From positions 682,001 through 746,000 of the forward strand of contig OZ231127.1 in assembly GCA_965153355.1 (NCBI GenBank): a DNA stretch of 64,000 bases, given 5' to 3'. The notes beneath the pieces were generated by a model. That model did not search any database. It was not told the DNA's origin and worked only from the letters and a program-made list of their open reading frames with translations. Of the stretch, positions 1-14,730 are shown piece by piece (positions within the stretch are counted from its first letter, which is position 1; every line of letters starts with the position of its first letter). The position numbers and the translations under genes were made by a program. This stretch comes from Flaccisagitta enflata (lineage: Eukaryota > Chaetognatha > Sagittoidea > Aphragmophora).

Positions 1-400
1 ACATCAAAAACAGCATGTTAATTAACTGCATATAGGTACCTGAAAATTAACAACAACATTTTGCACATATTTTCAGTAGATTTCTCAGAAATAAAGAAAT
101 GTTTTTCTTCGTTAATTTTCAGCAAATTTTGGTGTTAATCAACATCCTATAGGTACCTGTTAATTAACAACAAAAACTGATCTATTTAATGATTTTTTTC
201 ATTTTTGACATGTTAGAAATAGGCAATTTTACCCTGTTGATTAACTGGTACCTATATACTGTTAATTAACGGCTGTTTTTTATGTGTTAATTAACAGCAT
301 AAAAACTATCGTTAATTAATGGTACTTTTTTGCCTTTTATTAACAATTTTGTTAATTAGAGGCGTTAATGTGCCGTTAATTAACGCAGGGTAAATCGCTC
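1..400. repeat. AT-rich region with recurrent GTTAATTAAC palindromes
   Basis: The palindrome GTTAATTAAC or one-base variants recurs about eight times. A second palindromic word, GGTACC, lies within TATAGGTACCTG at about 35 and 150 and in the opposite orientation at about 246. No coding potential is seen. It may be the arm region of an old fold-back element extending beyond the window start. Confidence 0.5.
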
Positions 401-424
401 ACGATATATCTCGCTATTTGCGAT

Positions 425-1430
425 GCAGAGCTTGCGGCATACAACATTATAAGCATCAATTATGTTATTGGCAATGCGATGTAAAAGCCCCCTTGGCATG
501 AATTATGCTATTTGCGATGCGCAGCGGAGGGCATATAACATCATCAGCATGAACTATGCTATTTGCGATGCGATGCGCAGCGTGCACACCTGATTGCACA
601 CCTGATGCCATTTGCAATGAACAGCTGATTGCATACAACATCATCAGCGTGAACGATGTTATTTGTAATGCAAAGCGGATGGCATAAAACATCATCAGCA
701 TGAACTATGCTATTTGCAATGCGCAGGTGATGGCATACAACACCATCAGCATGAACTATGCTATTTGCAATGCACAGCGGATGGCATACATCATCAACAG
801 CATGAACTATGCTACAGGGTGTATTGTGCCAAATTAGATATAAGAAAATGATGGCATTCTGCTTCTATAAGTGCAAAAATAGTTATGAAAAAAGATTTAA
901 AGAGCACATGAGCTCTGGTTTTTTGTGTAAAAATTTTTTTGGGTCTGGGTCAAGTATTTTAGCCACAACATCAATTTGAAGTAAATTGAGCATTTAGGGA
1001 AACTCACTTTGGATATGATTTTGATTTTGAAAGTTTTTTTTTAATTGCGCTCATTTTTAAATGGCTTAAGTCACAGATGCCAGATTGGTCTATAATTTGT
1101 GATTGTCAAATTTTCTTTGATTTGAGATCATTCTGGCATATGTGGCCTAAGCTGTTTAGAAATGAGAGCAATTAAAAAAAGAAAAAATTTCAGAATCAAA
1201 ATCATGTCCAAAAAGCGTCTCCTTTAAATGCTCAGTTCACTTCAAATTGATGTTGTGGCTAGAATATTTGACCCAGACCCATGAAGATTTCACACAAATA
1301 ACCGGAGCTCATGTGCTTCTTAAATTTTTTTCAGAACTATTTTTGAATTTTTACAAACAGAATGCAATAGTTTATTATACCTAATTTGGCATGATATACC
1401 CTGTATTTGCAATGCGCAGCTTATGACGGG
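425..1430. repeat. Minisatellite, unit about 54 bp, split by a MITE
   Basis: Units carry the words CATCATCAGCATGAACTATG and CTATTTGCAATGCGCAG. About six degenerate units occupy 425-812. The array is broken at 813 inside the phrase GCTATTTGC and resumes at 1404, which shows that the element at 815-1403 inserted into a pre-existing array. Confidence 0.75.
815..1403. mobile_element. Palindromic MITE, Tc1/mariner-like, copy 1 (589 bp)
   Basis: The element begins CAGGGTGTATTGTGCCAAAT and ends with the inverted counterpart TTTGGCATGATATACCCTG. It is flanked by TA on both sides (813-814 and 1404-1405). Most of its length is inverted repeat: the two halves share inverted blocks such as the one around CAGATGCCAGATTGGTCT. 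There is no coding capacity. A TA duplication with CAGGG termini is typical of non-autonomous IS630-Tc1-mariner elements. A second copy of identical length lies at 25539-26127. Confidence 0.88.
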
Positions 1431-1520
1431 CGAAGATTGGAACCGGATACAAGTAGGAAACATCGGCTTCCTAACTGCAAATATATCAAAGCGGCGCAGA
1501 ATTTGCTGTCGCCTTTTCTA

Positions 1521-1577
1521 CACCACCACCACCACCACCACCACCACCACCACCACCACCACCACCACCACCACCAC

Positions 1578-1613
<36 letters not shown>

Positions 1614-1635
1614 CGCCGCCGCCGCCGCCGCCGCC

Positions 1636-1666
<31 letters not shown>

Positions 1667-1733
1667 CCACCGCCGCCACCGCCACCGCCACCGCCACCGC
1701 CACCGCCACCGCCACCACCCCCACCACCACCAA
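1521..1733. repeat. Trinucleotide array (CCA)n/(CCG)n
   Basis: About 17 CCA units run into CCG units with GTC and ACC interruptions and then alternating CCACCG. All frames translate to homopolymers (His/Arg, Thr/Ala, Gly, Val). No splice signals or non-repeat coding flanks support an exon. Confidence 0.9.
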
Positions 1734-1829
1734 ATACACTGCCACTTCCATTACCGATGATACCACCCACGCACTCGACGATGACAAACGCCAACGGGCA
1801 AAAATACTCCCCGGGAGAAAAGACATAGA

Positions 1830-1832
<3 letters not shown>

Positions 1833-1864
<32 letters not shown>

Positions 1865-2015
1865 TAGCATACATACATTCAGACAGACACTCACACAAAC
1901 GCAGCTCAGAAAATCTAACACACAGACGTACAAAAAGACCGATAAACAGTCAGATAGACTGGCACTCTGACAAAAGCAGCAGCAAAGAAAAAAAAAGACA
2001 GAAATACAGAAAGAC
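1833..2015. repeat. (GA)n followed by degenerate ACAGAC-rich sequence
   Basis: A short (GA)15 tract (1833-1862) is followed by CA/GA-rich sequence with many CAGACA words. No gene is seen. Confidence 0.8.
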
Positions 2016-2018
2016 AAA

Positions 2019-2237
2019 TAACAAGGCCGGATACACGGCTACCCCAGTCGCGTGCGGGTGGGCAGGGGCCGTATTTGAGGTCACTTGATCACTTGGGCAG
2101 GTGCAGTGAGGCCACAGACCGCAAAAACCTAAAAAAAGTAAAGTGTGACGGACGGACGGACCTACGGACTGACGGACTGACGGACCGACGGACGGACCGA
2201 TTAAGCGGGGTGTAGAGTCGCGTAGCACGCGACTAAA
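2019..2237 (+). mobile_element. Family A modular repeat, full copy
   Basis: This is the reference copy. The left end is AACAAGGCCGGATACACGGC followed by CCCAGTCGCGTGCGGGTGGG. The core (about 2145-2205) is a degenerate GACGGACGGACC tetranucleotide tract. The right end is the hairpin AGTCGCGT-AGC-ACGCGACT (perfect 8-bp stem, 3-nt loop) followed by AAAA. There is no ORF. Conserved ends around a tetranucleotide core with a 3' hairpin resemble Helentron-associated elements (HINE); a SINE or MITE is the alternative. Confidence 0.8.
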
Positions 2238-2335
2238 AAGACAGAAAGACAGATATGCAAAGAGAACGATTAGACAAATCGATAGACGGAAAGATCGATT
2301 TAGTTGGCAAGACAGAAAAGTTGGCAAGCAATTCG

Positions 2336-2808
2336 GGACACAAACACCCAGACAAAGACACAAAGACACAAAGACCCAGACACAAAAACACAAAGAACCG
2401 GACCCAAAGACACAAAGACCCAGACAAAAGGACACAAAGACCCATACACAAAAACACAAAGAGCCAGACACAAAGAGACAAAGACCCAGACACAAGGACA
2501 CAAAGAGCCAGACCAAAAGACACAAAGACCCAGGTACAGAGACACAAAGACCCAGGTACAGAGACACAAAGACCCAGACAAAGACACAAAGACCCAGACA
2601 AAGACACAAAGTCCCAGACAAAGACTCCAAGACTCAGACAAAGACTCAAACACCTAGGTAAAGACACAAAGAGCCAGACAAAGACACAAAGACCCAGACA
2701 ACGACAAAAAAAACCAGACAAAGATACAAAGACCCAGACAACGACACAATGACCCAGACAAAGACAAAAAGAACCAGACAAAGACACAAAGTCCCTGACG
2801 ATTTTGCA
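2336..2808. repeat. Minisatellite ACAAAGACCCAGACAAAG, 18-20 bp units
   Basis: About 25 tandem units of the type CACAAAGACCCAGACAAAGA, with variants (AGCCAGAC, GGTACAGAG). Long ORFs on both strands here are translations of the repeat. Confidence 0.9.
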
Positions 2809-3780
2809 TTTCTGTGAAGAGAAAAGATCGTATATGTAATGGTAAGATTCTGGATTCGCCGGGCCAAGGAAATACCCTTATAAGATGCCATATTAAGTAT
2901 CCTTTCTGAATTTCTTTTTTGAGAAAAGTGTCCCTAGGTGGTCAGGGACATCAGGTAGCACTCTGAAAACAACCTACTTTCTTCAGTGTCGACATATCGT
3001 TAGGATTTAAGACCCAAAAAAGGGCTGATTTGACCAATTTCTATATGTCCTCTCTAGGTCCGGCTGACTATCATCACTGTAAAATTTGAGAAAAAATGTG
3101 ATATGATATGAAGTAATGGGACATTTTCATTGGTCATGGTTATGGTTTTGAGGACTTAAAATCTTTCGTAGGTAGGTCCTTGCTCATAGCAGCAAAATTT
3201 CAAGTTTTTGATTATTTTTTAAATGACTATTTTTGACGATTTTTGGGAATAATTCCAATTGTTGATAAAAAAACATCATCTTTCCTTAGTTTTTTCAACT
3301 TTCTCTTTTTTGCCCGTTTAGTGAAGACATATGAGAGTGTTCATGCCAAATTTCGTGACTTTGCCATATCTCAATCAAGAAATATGAAATTTTCAATGTG
3401 CTATAAGAAATGTGTTCACACCCTGTCACGCTTATGTCACGCTGTGATTCCTAGTATTGAGACCCGTCATAAGAAACTAGGGAAGTTTGCACTGGGTATT
3501 GTCTGAAAGAGCATCAAATTCTGCGTCTAACCCTAAAATTTCCAGTCCCTTACCCAAAGCGTTCTCGATTTATGAGTATTTTTGTGATTCCATGTCTTTA
3601 GGTGTGAACATATTTCTTATAGCTGCCTCAAGTATTTTTTAAAAGTCACGCATTTTTGAAGGGTTTAGGCTGTCAAAAAAGAACAGGAGGTAAGAACCAC
3701 CAATGATATGGGCATCAGAATAATCATTTTATCACTTCATACTAAATTCTCAAAAATTTCCCGATTGAATTTTGAATTAT
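2809..3780. other. Unannotated sequence containing a fold-back pair
   Basis: No convincing coding sequence. An inverted pair is present: CTATAAGAAATGTGTTCACA at about 3409 and TGTGAACATATTTCTTATAG at about 3605, one mismatch over about 22 bp. This suggests a decayed fold-back element. Confidence 0.45.
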
Positions 3781-4085
3781 TGCTGTAAAATGCTGTAAAA
3801 ATGCTGTAAAAACAGCATTTTTTACTGTTTTTTTCAGTATTTCTCTTTGATATTCGGCAGTATTGATTCATCTGTACTCAAAATTAGCGTAACTAGTCTT
3901 GTGATACTATTTTGAATAGAGTTGTTCTTTTGATGTTGAAAATTAGTATTGGTATATGCTGTAAAATGCTGTAAAAACAGCAAAATTATAGGTATTTTTG
4001 GTGTTTTTTCAAACATTCCGCTACAGTCGCTCTTAGATTTTGAAAAACGAAGTAAGTAGGCCTCAGATATATTCATGTGACAATT
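3781..4085. repeat. Short TGCTGTAAAA repeats
   Basis: TGCTGTAAAA occurs in tandem at about 3783-3815 and again at 3957-3975, with inverted forms (ACAGCATTTTTTACTG). No gene. Confidence 0.5.
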
Positions 4086-4108
4086 TCATCTTATTGCATT
4101 AACGTTAT

Positions 4109-4402
4109 GTATGGTCACAATAATATTGCGGATGGGTTTGGCAGGGGCGACCAACACCTATCCACATCCGACGCCCCACCCAACACCCTTTCCAACACAG
4201 ACACCTGCTCAAAAAGGTTCTAAAACGAGCATTTTCTCGCTTTCCGACTCAGGCTCACGTATATACGGACAGTCAAATGGATGGACCGACCAACCAACAG
4301 ACGGACCAACCAACAGACGGACCAACCAATGAACGGACGGACCGACGGACCGACGGGTGGACGGACAAAGCCTCCTATAGAGTTGCGAGTCCGCAACTAA
4401 AA
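4109..4402 (+). mobile_element. Family B modular repeat (A-related)
   Basis: The left part contains ATTGCGGATGGGTTTGGCAG and CCCCACCC-rich sequence. The core is GGACCGACCAACC-type tetranucleotides (about 4280-4365). The right end is AAAGCCTCCTATAGAGTTGCG then the hairpin AGTTGCG-AGTC-CGCAACT and AAAA. The layout matches family A but the sequences differ. Confidence 0.7.
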
Positions 4403-4431
4403 ACGACTAGATTACATCAACTATTCTTGTT

Positions 4432-4626
4432 CTTTTTAGTCACGGACACACAACTCTACACCTTGCTGTGTCGGTCGGTTGGTCAATCCGTCCACCTGTC
4501 CATCCATCCATCTGTCCGTCCGTCCATCAGTCCATAACATTTCTGAATTGCGAGCGGTTTTCGCATTGACGCTCCTGCCAAACCTTCCACGACTGGATTG
4601 CCGTGTATCCAGCCTTGTTCCTGTTC
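4432..4626 (-). mobile_element. Family A modular repeat, minus strand, degenerate
   Basis: Reading in reverse, it begins AACAAGGCTGGATACACGGC, passes through a GGACGGAC core and ends in a decayed terminal hairpin plus AAAA. It lies tail-to-tail with the family B copy that ends at 4402. Confidence 0.65.
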
Positions 4627-5017
4627 AAGGCTTCAAGCTTAGTAAAAAAGTATAGTGAAAGTTGGACGGTTGTAGATTTGGGAAGATGGAAATGATTAGA
4701 CGTTTTCATACAACGTCGGAAAATTGTATTCATCAGGTGATACAGAAATGTGAGAAAGAGACAAAGACACAAGAAATTGAAGAGACGAAGGACGAGGGTG
4801 AGGATGAAGATGAGCAGGAGAGGCTGAATAGAGAGAAAGGACTGATTAACCATAAGATCAATCAGGGGTGTTCCAATGCTCCAATTGCTCAAGCAGAGAT
4901 CTGACATCATCTTTGATATTTCCAAAAAATGATTTAAACCAGATCAATCACAGGACAACTTTTCAATAGGAATGTAAAACACCCCTGCCTCTTGGGCATG
5001 GGCAATAATGAAAAACA
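4627..5017. other. No recognisable feature
   Basis: Purine-rich sequence without a supported gene. The 80-aa and 132-aa frames over this stretch have no family resemblance that I recognise. Confidence 0.4.
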
Positions 5018-5160
5018 AGGCTGGATACACGGCAATGCAGTCGCAGATCATTGGGCTGGAGCAGTAATGCGAAAACCGTTAGCTAGTGAGAGAGAGACAG
5101 ACCGACGGACCAAAAAGGCAAGGTGAGACAGAGAGACAGAGAGACAGAGAGAGCGATGCA
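5018..5160 (+). mobile_element. Family A repeat, left-end fragment
   Basis: AACAAGGCTGGATACACGGC is followed by AGTCGCAGATCATTGGGC and a short AGACAGACCGACGGACC core. The right hairpin is missing; a GAA microsatellite follows. Confidence 0.55.
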
Positions 5161-5253
5161 GTTCCATCTCGCAATAACGGATCTGAGAGGAAGACGAAGA
5201 AGATGATAAAACAGAAGGAGATGGAGGAGATAAAAGAGATAAAGCAGATAAAA

Positions 5254-5500
5254 AAGAAGAAGAAGAAGAAGTAGAAGAAGAAGAAGAAGAAGAAGAAGAA
5301 GAAGAAGAAGAAGAAGAAGAAGAAGGCGAAAAAAAAGAAGAAGAAGATGAAAAGGAAGAACATGGAGGATATAAAAGAGATAAAGGAGAACAAGACAAAG
5401 AAGAAGAAGAAGAAGAAGAAGAAGAAGAAGAAGAAGATGAAGAAGAAGAAGATGAAAAAGAAGAGGAAGAAAAAGAAAGAGAAGAAGAAGAAGATACCAT
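5254..5500. repeat. (GAA)n arrays
   Basis: Two GAA tracts (about 5254-5345 and 5396-5495) are separated by sequence with GATAAAAGAGATAAAG words. Poly-Ser, poly-Phe and poly-Leu frames on the minus strand are artefacts. Confidence 0.9.
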
Positions 5501-5591
5501 GAAAGATTTGCTATTCTTGTGCTTATTAAAATCATATTTCACCTTTCGACAGACGACAATTAGCCAAATTTGTCATTTAAAAAGCTAGAGT

Positions 5592-5738
<147 letters not shown>

Positions 5739-6700
5739 GAATGAATAAGTGAATAAAGGATATTTATGAAAAGTTTTTATTTTGTCTTCAGCGACTTTTT
5801 TGTTAGAGATATATGGCACGATCCTAATAACAATCTTTAAATCTGGTAGTTTTCAAAACAATGCGGGCAAGTATAGAACCTTCAAATACATATGGATGTA
5901 TACATATATGTATATAGATGTATTTCATTAATGTCACATTTATGTAAAAGTTTTCAGATAGATACATATCAGATTCAGATAGATACATATCAGATTCAAA
6001 ATTCATATATCCAGTCTTTAAAATCGCTGTGATTGTGGCTTTATTGTCTATATGCAAAACATTGGTATTTTGGACTTTTTGGGTTTTTGCATTCAATTTT
6101 ATTCAAAACTACGCATTCCCAATGATCAAAACAGTGTGAACACATCTACACCTGACTATTTGCACCAACATAGACCTTTACTGGTCTATCTTACTTCATC
6201 AAATAGTTAAATTTTGAAAAAAAGGAAAATTTCAGACAATGTCATTATAACCTAATTTGCATAAAGATTTGACCCTGCTAACAAATTTCAATTGTGAATT
6301 CGTATACAGTAATGTATAACCTTCACAATGATGTATAGATATGTTGAATTTATTTGATTTCAAAAATGGCTTATTTTACTCATGCTCCGCCTGGGAGACC
6401 GCGAATTGTGCCTTAATAATCGTTTTCATGAAAATGCCTGTAAACATACAAAGCTACCTTTTGATGCGTGAAATCAAAAACTATTTATATTCCGATTCGC
6501 CACAAAAGATTGTGTTATTATCAAACGGCGCCCAAAATATCAATTTCACGAGGTAAAAAGTATCCAATCTTTGATTATAAAGGATCTAATCGCCTCGATT
6601 TTTTTCTTTAACTTCGCGTTCCTTTTGCCTCTCTGTTCTCCCTTTGTCAAAAAAATGAGGAAAAAGAAAAAGTCACAAAATGCAGAATATAAAGAGTAAA
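5739..6700. other. Unique AT-rich sequence
   Basis: No gene supported. A direct duplication of the phrase CAGATAGATACATATCAGAT occurs at about 5955-5995. The remaining short ORFs are shorter than 100 aa and AT-driven. Confidence 0.4.
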
Positions 6701-6704
6701 GAGA

Positions 6705-6820
6705 AAGAAGAAGAAGAAGAAGAAGAAGAAGAAGAAGAAGAAGAAGAAGAAGAAGAAGAAGAAGAAGAAGAAGAAGAAGAAGAAGAAGAAGAAGAAGAAC
6801 AAGAAGGAGAAGGAGATGAA
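6705..6820. repeat. (GAA)n array
   Basis: Almost pure GAA, ending in GAGATGAAGAAGCC. The poly-Ser frame on the minus strand is spurious. Confidence 0.93.
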
Positions 6821-7114
6821 GAAGCCTGAAAGCGCCTCAAAATATCGTATGGAACCGCCATTCTATCTATCTCCTCATTGACCAACTGGCTTGATTAGTG
6901 AAGAAACAATGCAACAAATCAACTATTGAGTATAGAATAAAAGAGAGTACAAAGAGAGGCGCTGAGACTCTCAGCCTGAGAGTACAATTGAAGCCATCTG
7001 TGAGGCAAGATGCCAGAATCTCGCGGTTAACAAGTAATTTCAGATCCCCAAAGAGTCGTGAGGGGCGCTGGCAATGTAACAGATGAAGAAAGAAAATGAG
7101 AATAGCAGCCCAAA

Positions 7115-7250
7115 GGCATTAAGTGGTCAGCGGTACCCGTGCCCTGCTTGAGTAGTGTGTGAACTAAGTTGAGGGGGAGCAGGGCAGCGGCCTCGAAGTG
7201 GACGACGTCCTGTATAACACAGGGGGAATCCGCCCGTCTGCCTGTTTGTC
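7115..7250 (+). mobile_element. Family C arm (left arm, solitary)
   Basis: Contains GTGGTCAGCGGTACCCGTGC, GAGCAGGGCAGCGGCC and GTCCTGTATAACACAGGGGG. These phrases recur in family C arms at 45840 and, inverted, at 34850 and 24350. No core minisatellite follows. Confidence 0.6.
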
Positions 7251-7463
7251 CATTTATCCCCCCCCTGCCCCATCCGGTCCTGGAATTTATAGCGACGACT
7301 CGACGGCGAAGGAAACCATGGCGATCGCCTAATTGGCGAACGAATCCATGGCGATACCGTATTAATGAGCAATATGATGATGTACAGAAGAATAAATGGC
7401 GATGTCGTTATAGATAGACAGATAGATAGACAGATAGATAGGCAGATCAAGAGATAGATTGAA

Positions 7464-8052
<589 letters not shown>

Positions 8053-8515
8053 AGAGAAGAAGAGGAAGAGAAAGAGAAAGAGAAAGAGAGAGAGAAAGAG
8101 AAAGAGAAAGAGAAAGAGAAAGAGAGGGAAGATGAGAAAGAGAAAGGGATAGAGAAAGAAAAAGAAAGTGAGAAAGAGAAAGAGAAAGAGAGAGAAAAAG
8201 AGAGAGAGAGAAAGAGGAAGAGAAAGAAAGAGAAGAGAAAGAGACAGCAGAAGAGAAAGAGAAAAAAAAAGAGAGAAAAGAAGAGTAAGAGAAAGAGAAA
8301 AAAATAGAGAATGAGAAAGAGAAAGAAAAACAGAGAGAACAAAAGAAAGGGAGAAAGAGAAAGAGAAAGAGAAAGAGAGAGAAGAAGAGAAAGAGAAAGG
8401 GCAAGAAAAAGTGGAAGGGAAAAGGAAAAAAGAGAAAGAGAAATAGGAAAAGAAAGAGAAATAGTAAATGAAAGAAAAATAGAAAAAGAAAGAGATAGAG
8501 AAAACGAAGCGAAGA
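8053..8515. repeat. Purine tract (GAGAAA)n, degenerate
   Basis: A mixed GAGAAA/GAAAGA array of about 460 bp with AAAAAA interruptions. All long frames (Lys/Glu/Arg; Ser/Phe/Leu) are repeat translations. Confidence 0.93.
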
Positions 8516-9110
8516 GCTTTTGCCAATCTAATTACGACGATAACAATCGTGGCAAAAGGGATGGAGGGAATTTGATACTATTTAACCAATCTTAAACGCT
8601 TACTTCGTTCTCGATGCCAAAACACCTGCCAATCATTTTGGGGAAAATACAACTATCGACTCAATTCTTTTTGTCAGGTCAATTCAGGTCAGACGGTCAG
8701 GTTAGACCCATCACCCATCCGTCGACTGATTTTTTTCCAGTCGCTTGTTTAGCGACTATCAGAGAGTGTATTCATATCGGACTCAGACAGAGACAGTTCG
8801 GATGACGTGAAATCGACCAAAACAGCGTTGTAACCCCTGCCCCCCCCCCATATTCCAACTCCTGCCCAGCTAAATTACAGGTCGTTCTCACTTGCATTAC
8901 TGCCCCTGCACATCCGGGTTTCCAATGTGTGTGCGATGCTGTTCCTAAACTGACACCGACCAAAACCGATGCTGACATTGATATCATTAATGAATGTAGA
9001 CACTCAACAGAGATCTATTCTGAAATCAACGTTGACGCTACCGTTATTTTTTTCCCACCATCATCTATTCCTTCGCGCTTCGTCATTGCAATTGATGCAG
9101 TTTGATGCCA
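8516..9110. other. Unique sequence, no supported gene
   Basis: Mixed-composition sequence. Short words resembling decayed family A ends occur near 8690-8760 but do not form a clear copy. Confidence 0.4.
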
Positions 9111-9184
9111 ACTGATGTCATTTAAGCGAAGTTCCCTCTCTTATACCAATATTAATGGAAGAGGTGCTGACATAAATGGAGAAA

Positions 9185-9910
9185 CCTCGACAGTGGTGCT
9201 GACAGTGCTGATAGTGCTGATAGTGCTGTTAGTGCTAACAGTGCTGATAGTGCTAATACAATCTTGGAAAAAAGTATACCGACACCTAAGCAATTCATTA
9301 ATTAATTCACCAAGTATTAACCAAAACCTCATCCTGAAAGTGCAAAGGGGTAATATGATGTCTTTACCTTACTGATGATTTGAGTTTTCTATATTTCAAG
9401 CACTCCATGCAGCTTTTTATTTCATAAAAGATGATTTAGTTTCACATATCTTAAACTAACTTTGCTGAACCAATCACTCTGGATATAAATTTATTTTTTG
9501 CTTGTAACCTCTAAAAGATCAAAGCTACAGAATCCAGATTGCGCTCATCTTGAAGATTTTTTGATGGAGATAAATTTATTTTTTTTTTACAAAACTGTTC
9601 AATTTTACTAGAAGCCAAGATATTCTTAGTGGAAAGTCACTAAAAAATTTATTTTTTCATGCTTTATTTTTTCCGTACTTTAAAAAATGAATGTTTTCAT
9701 TTTTTTGTTTGCCATTTCTAAATGGCCAAAGCTACGATAACCAGATTGAATTCATTCTAGAGATAATTAGACAGAGATTGATTTTTTTTAAAGTTTTTAC
9801 CTATTCTAGAAGCAGAGATATCTTAAGTTGAAGGTGTCGGTATACTTATTTCCAAGGTGGTAGTGCTAACAGTACTAACAGTGCTGGTATTGCTGACAGT
9901 GTTGAAAGCG
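9185..9910. repeat. Short tandem AGTGCTGAT/AGTGCTAAC array split by a MITE
   Basis: Nine-base units of AGTGCTGAT type run from 9190 to 9256 and resume at 9861 as GTGCTAACAGTACTAACAG. The interruption is the TA-flanked element at 9259-9860. Confidence 0.7.
9259..9860. mobile_element. TIR element with TA target duplication (602 bp)
   Basis: Terminal inverted repeats are visible: CTTGGAAAAAAGTATACCGA on the left and TCGGTATACTTATTTCCAAG on the right (23 of 24 bases match over the longer form). TA flanks are at 9257-9258 and 9861-9862. Internally, related phrases AAAGCTACAGAATCCAGATT and AAAGCTACGATAACCAGATT occur as direct repeats. There is no ORF. It is most likely a Tc1/mariner-type MITE. Confidence 0.75.
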
Positions 9911-10034
9911 CTTTGGGGTGCGCCCCCCCCCCAGGCAATCTTTGCAATACTTAAGCGCACCTACTGTAAGCAGAAGTAAAGTTTTTTGTGCTGCAGCCTA
10001 TGTTTTCACTAATAGATATTTCTTTCATCATCTT

Positions 10035-10470
10035 TCCACGTTCTTCCCCCCTCTCCTCAAGACCCAAATCCTGGCCATGACGAGTAAATCCCAGCCATGA
10101 GGCTCAATCTATTCCTTGAAGCCCTAATATGCACCTTGAAGCCCAAATTTTTGCCTCTTTGCTCAATTTCTAGCTTTATAGCTAAAATCCTAGCCTTAAA
10201 GCCTAATTCAACCCTTAAGTCCAAATAACAGCCATGAAGCTAAAAATTTTGCCTTTTTAGTCGCGTGCACGCGACTCTACAACCCGCTTTGTCCGTCGGT
10301 CGGTCGGTCACGTTTTACTCTTTTTTATGATTTTATTTCTTTGACCTTACTGCTCCTGCCCAAATGGTCTAGTGACCTCAAATATGGCCCCTGCCCCCCG
10401 CACGCAGCATCTGTAGCTGTGTATCCGGCCTTGTTTACCAAGATCTTAGCCTTGAGGCCCAAAAAGTTTG
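10035..10470. repeat. Family C-type core minisatellite interrupted by a family A copy
   Basis: Degenerate units of about 24 bp such as CCTTGAAGCCCAAAT and CATGAAGCTAAAA run from 10058 to 10254. The same unit type resumes at about 10441 (CTTAGCCTTGAGGCCCAAAA) after the family A copy. Arms are not evident here. Confidence 0.55.
10255..10435 (-). mobile_element. Family A modular repeat, minus strand, full copy
   Basis: Reading plus, it starts TTTTTAGTCGCG with hairpin AGTCGCG-TG-CACGCGACT, then CTACAACCCGCTTTGTCCG and a CGGTCGGT core, and ends GTGTATCCGGCCTTGTT. The order is the exact reverse of the copy at 2019. Confidence 0.78.
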
Positions 10471-10509
10471 TTTTTTTCCACATCCCTAAACTCTGACGAT
10501 TCCCCATGA

Positions 10510-10612
10510 CTTCTTGTAAGCTTGTCAGCTTGTAAGCTTGTAAGCTTAAGCTTAAGCAAAAAGCTTAAGCTTAAGCAAAAAGCTTGTAAGCTTAAGCTTA
10601 AGCAAAAATGTC
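10510..10612. repeat. AAGCTT-rich palindromic cluster
   Basis: AAGCTTGT and AAGCTTAAGCTTAAGC words are packed in about 100 bp, giving many overlapping self-complementary hexamers. No gene. Confidence 0.6.
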
Positions 10613-13470
<2,858 letters not shown>

Positions 13471-13607
13471 AAATGATGTTGGTAAACTCATTCTTCAAGA
13501 GAGGAGACATTAATGTCAATGAACCTTCTCGGGCGGGTGCAACACATTGACCAGCGACCCATGGTCATTAGAAGATATACAGATGCAGGTCACCACGCCA
13601 ACCAAAA

Positions 13608-13815
<208 letters not shown>

Positions 13816-14094
13816 AGAAAGACCGACAATGATTTACAAAGCATGCAATACAGACTTAACAGAGTACACAGAGCAAATAACAGTGTATCAGACAGATAGA
13901 CAAACCAACACAAACATACAGACAGCCAGACAGATAGACAGACGGAGAGATAAGTAGACAAACAAACGGATGGACTGTTGTATCGAAAGATGGACAATTG
14001 AAGAGGCCAAATAACTGGAAAGTATGTTTTGGAAACGGTCAGCCACAGAGACATAAAGGGGAGATGCATGCCCGTTCAACCTAGTTCACATTAC
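13816..14094. other. CAGACA-rich degenerate sequence
   Basis: The decayed continuation of the GACA array grades into unique sequence. No gene. Confidence 0.5.
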
Positions 14095-14262
14095 ACATTA
14101 CAGTCTCTGAACAAGATGGGCACTGGGCAGGGGCATACATCGCCCATCCATAACCTCTCCCACCCTTTGCTCACTATTTTACACGATCATCACGGGGGGA
14201 CCGATGGACGGACGGATGGACGGACAAAGCCTCATATAGAGTCGCGCTTTCGCTACTAAAAA
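14095..14262 (+). mobile_element. Family B modular repeat
   Basis: Contains GGGCACTGGGCAGGGGC, a GATGGACGGACGGATGG core and the right end AAAGCCTCATATAGAGTCGCG followed by a decayed hairpin (GTCGCGCTTTCGCTAC) and TAAAAAC. Confidence 0.65.
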
Positions 14263-14457
14263 CTGATTTAGCAATGCAAGCGAACCAAATAAATGATTGA
14301 CCAATTGCCCCTTTTAAAGAGTGAGTGTGGGAAAAACTCATTTGGGAGTATTTGGATTGTGCCTGGGCTAAATGACCCTCAAGAGCCTAAAGGGTTATTC
14401 ACAGAAAATAGCGTGGAAACATTTTTTTTTTTCAGCTGGAATCTGAGAAGATTCTTT

Positions 14458-14726
14458 GGGCGTGTTTCTAGTGAGCGCCAAAAACGCGTTTGTTCCCGTG
14501 AAACGCGATAACAGCGTGAACACATATTCAAGATTTTCAACCGTCCTACGAGGGAGTGAGCAAAGTGAGTGAGCGAGCCCGTGAACGGAGCGAGCGAGCG
14601 AAGCGAGCGTAGCAAAGAGGAGCGCTGCGGAGCGAGTGAGCGGAGTGAGCGGTGCGAGCGAACGAACGTAGCGAGCGACCGAGTGGCCCTTTCAAAACGC
14701 GATCGTCTTTGACTAGAAACGCCCCC
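14458..14726. mobile_element. Family D DNA element, copy 1 (269 bp, 4-bp duplication)
   Basis: Ends are GGGCGTGTTTCTAGTGAG and TTGACTAGAAACGCCCCC, an inverted pair of about 15-17 bp. CTTT flanks both sides (14454-14457 and 14727-14730). The interior is made of GAGTGAGCGAAG and GGAGCGAGCG words, and CCGAGTGGCCC lies before the right end. There is no ORF. A closely similar copy is at 32395 and a decayed one at about 18332. This is a non-autonomous DNA transposon of unassigned superfamily. Confidence 0.8.
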
Positions 14727-14730
14727 CTTT

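Noticed and set aside
1407-1833. Long ORFs over the CCA/CCG array (poly-His/Arg, Thr/Ala, Gly)
   Set aside because: All frames are open because the unit is three bases; no splice sites or unique coding flanks.
2233-2787. Cys/Leu/Val-rich 184- and 226-aa minus frames
   Set aside because: Translation of an 18-20 bp minisatellite.
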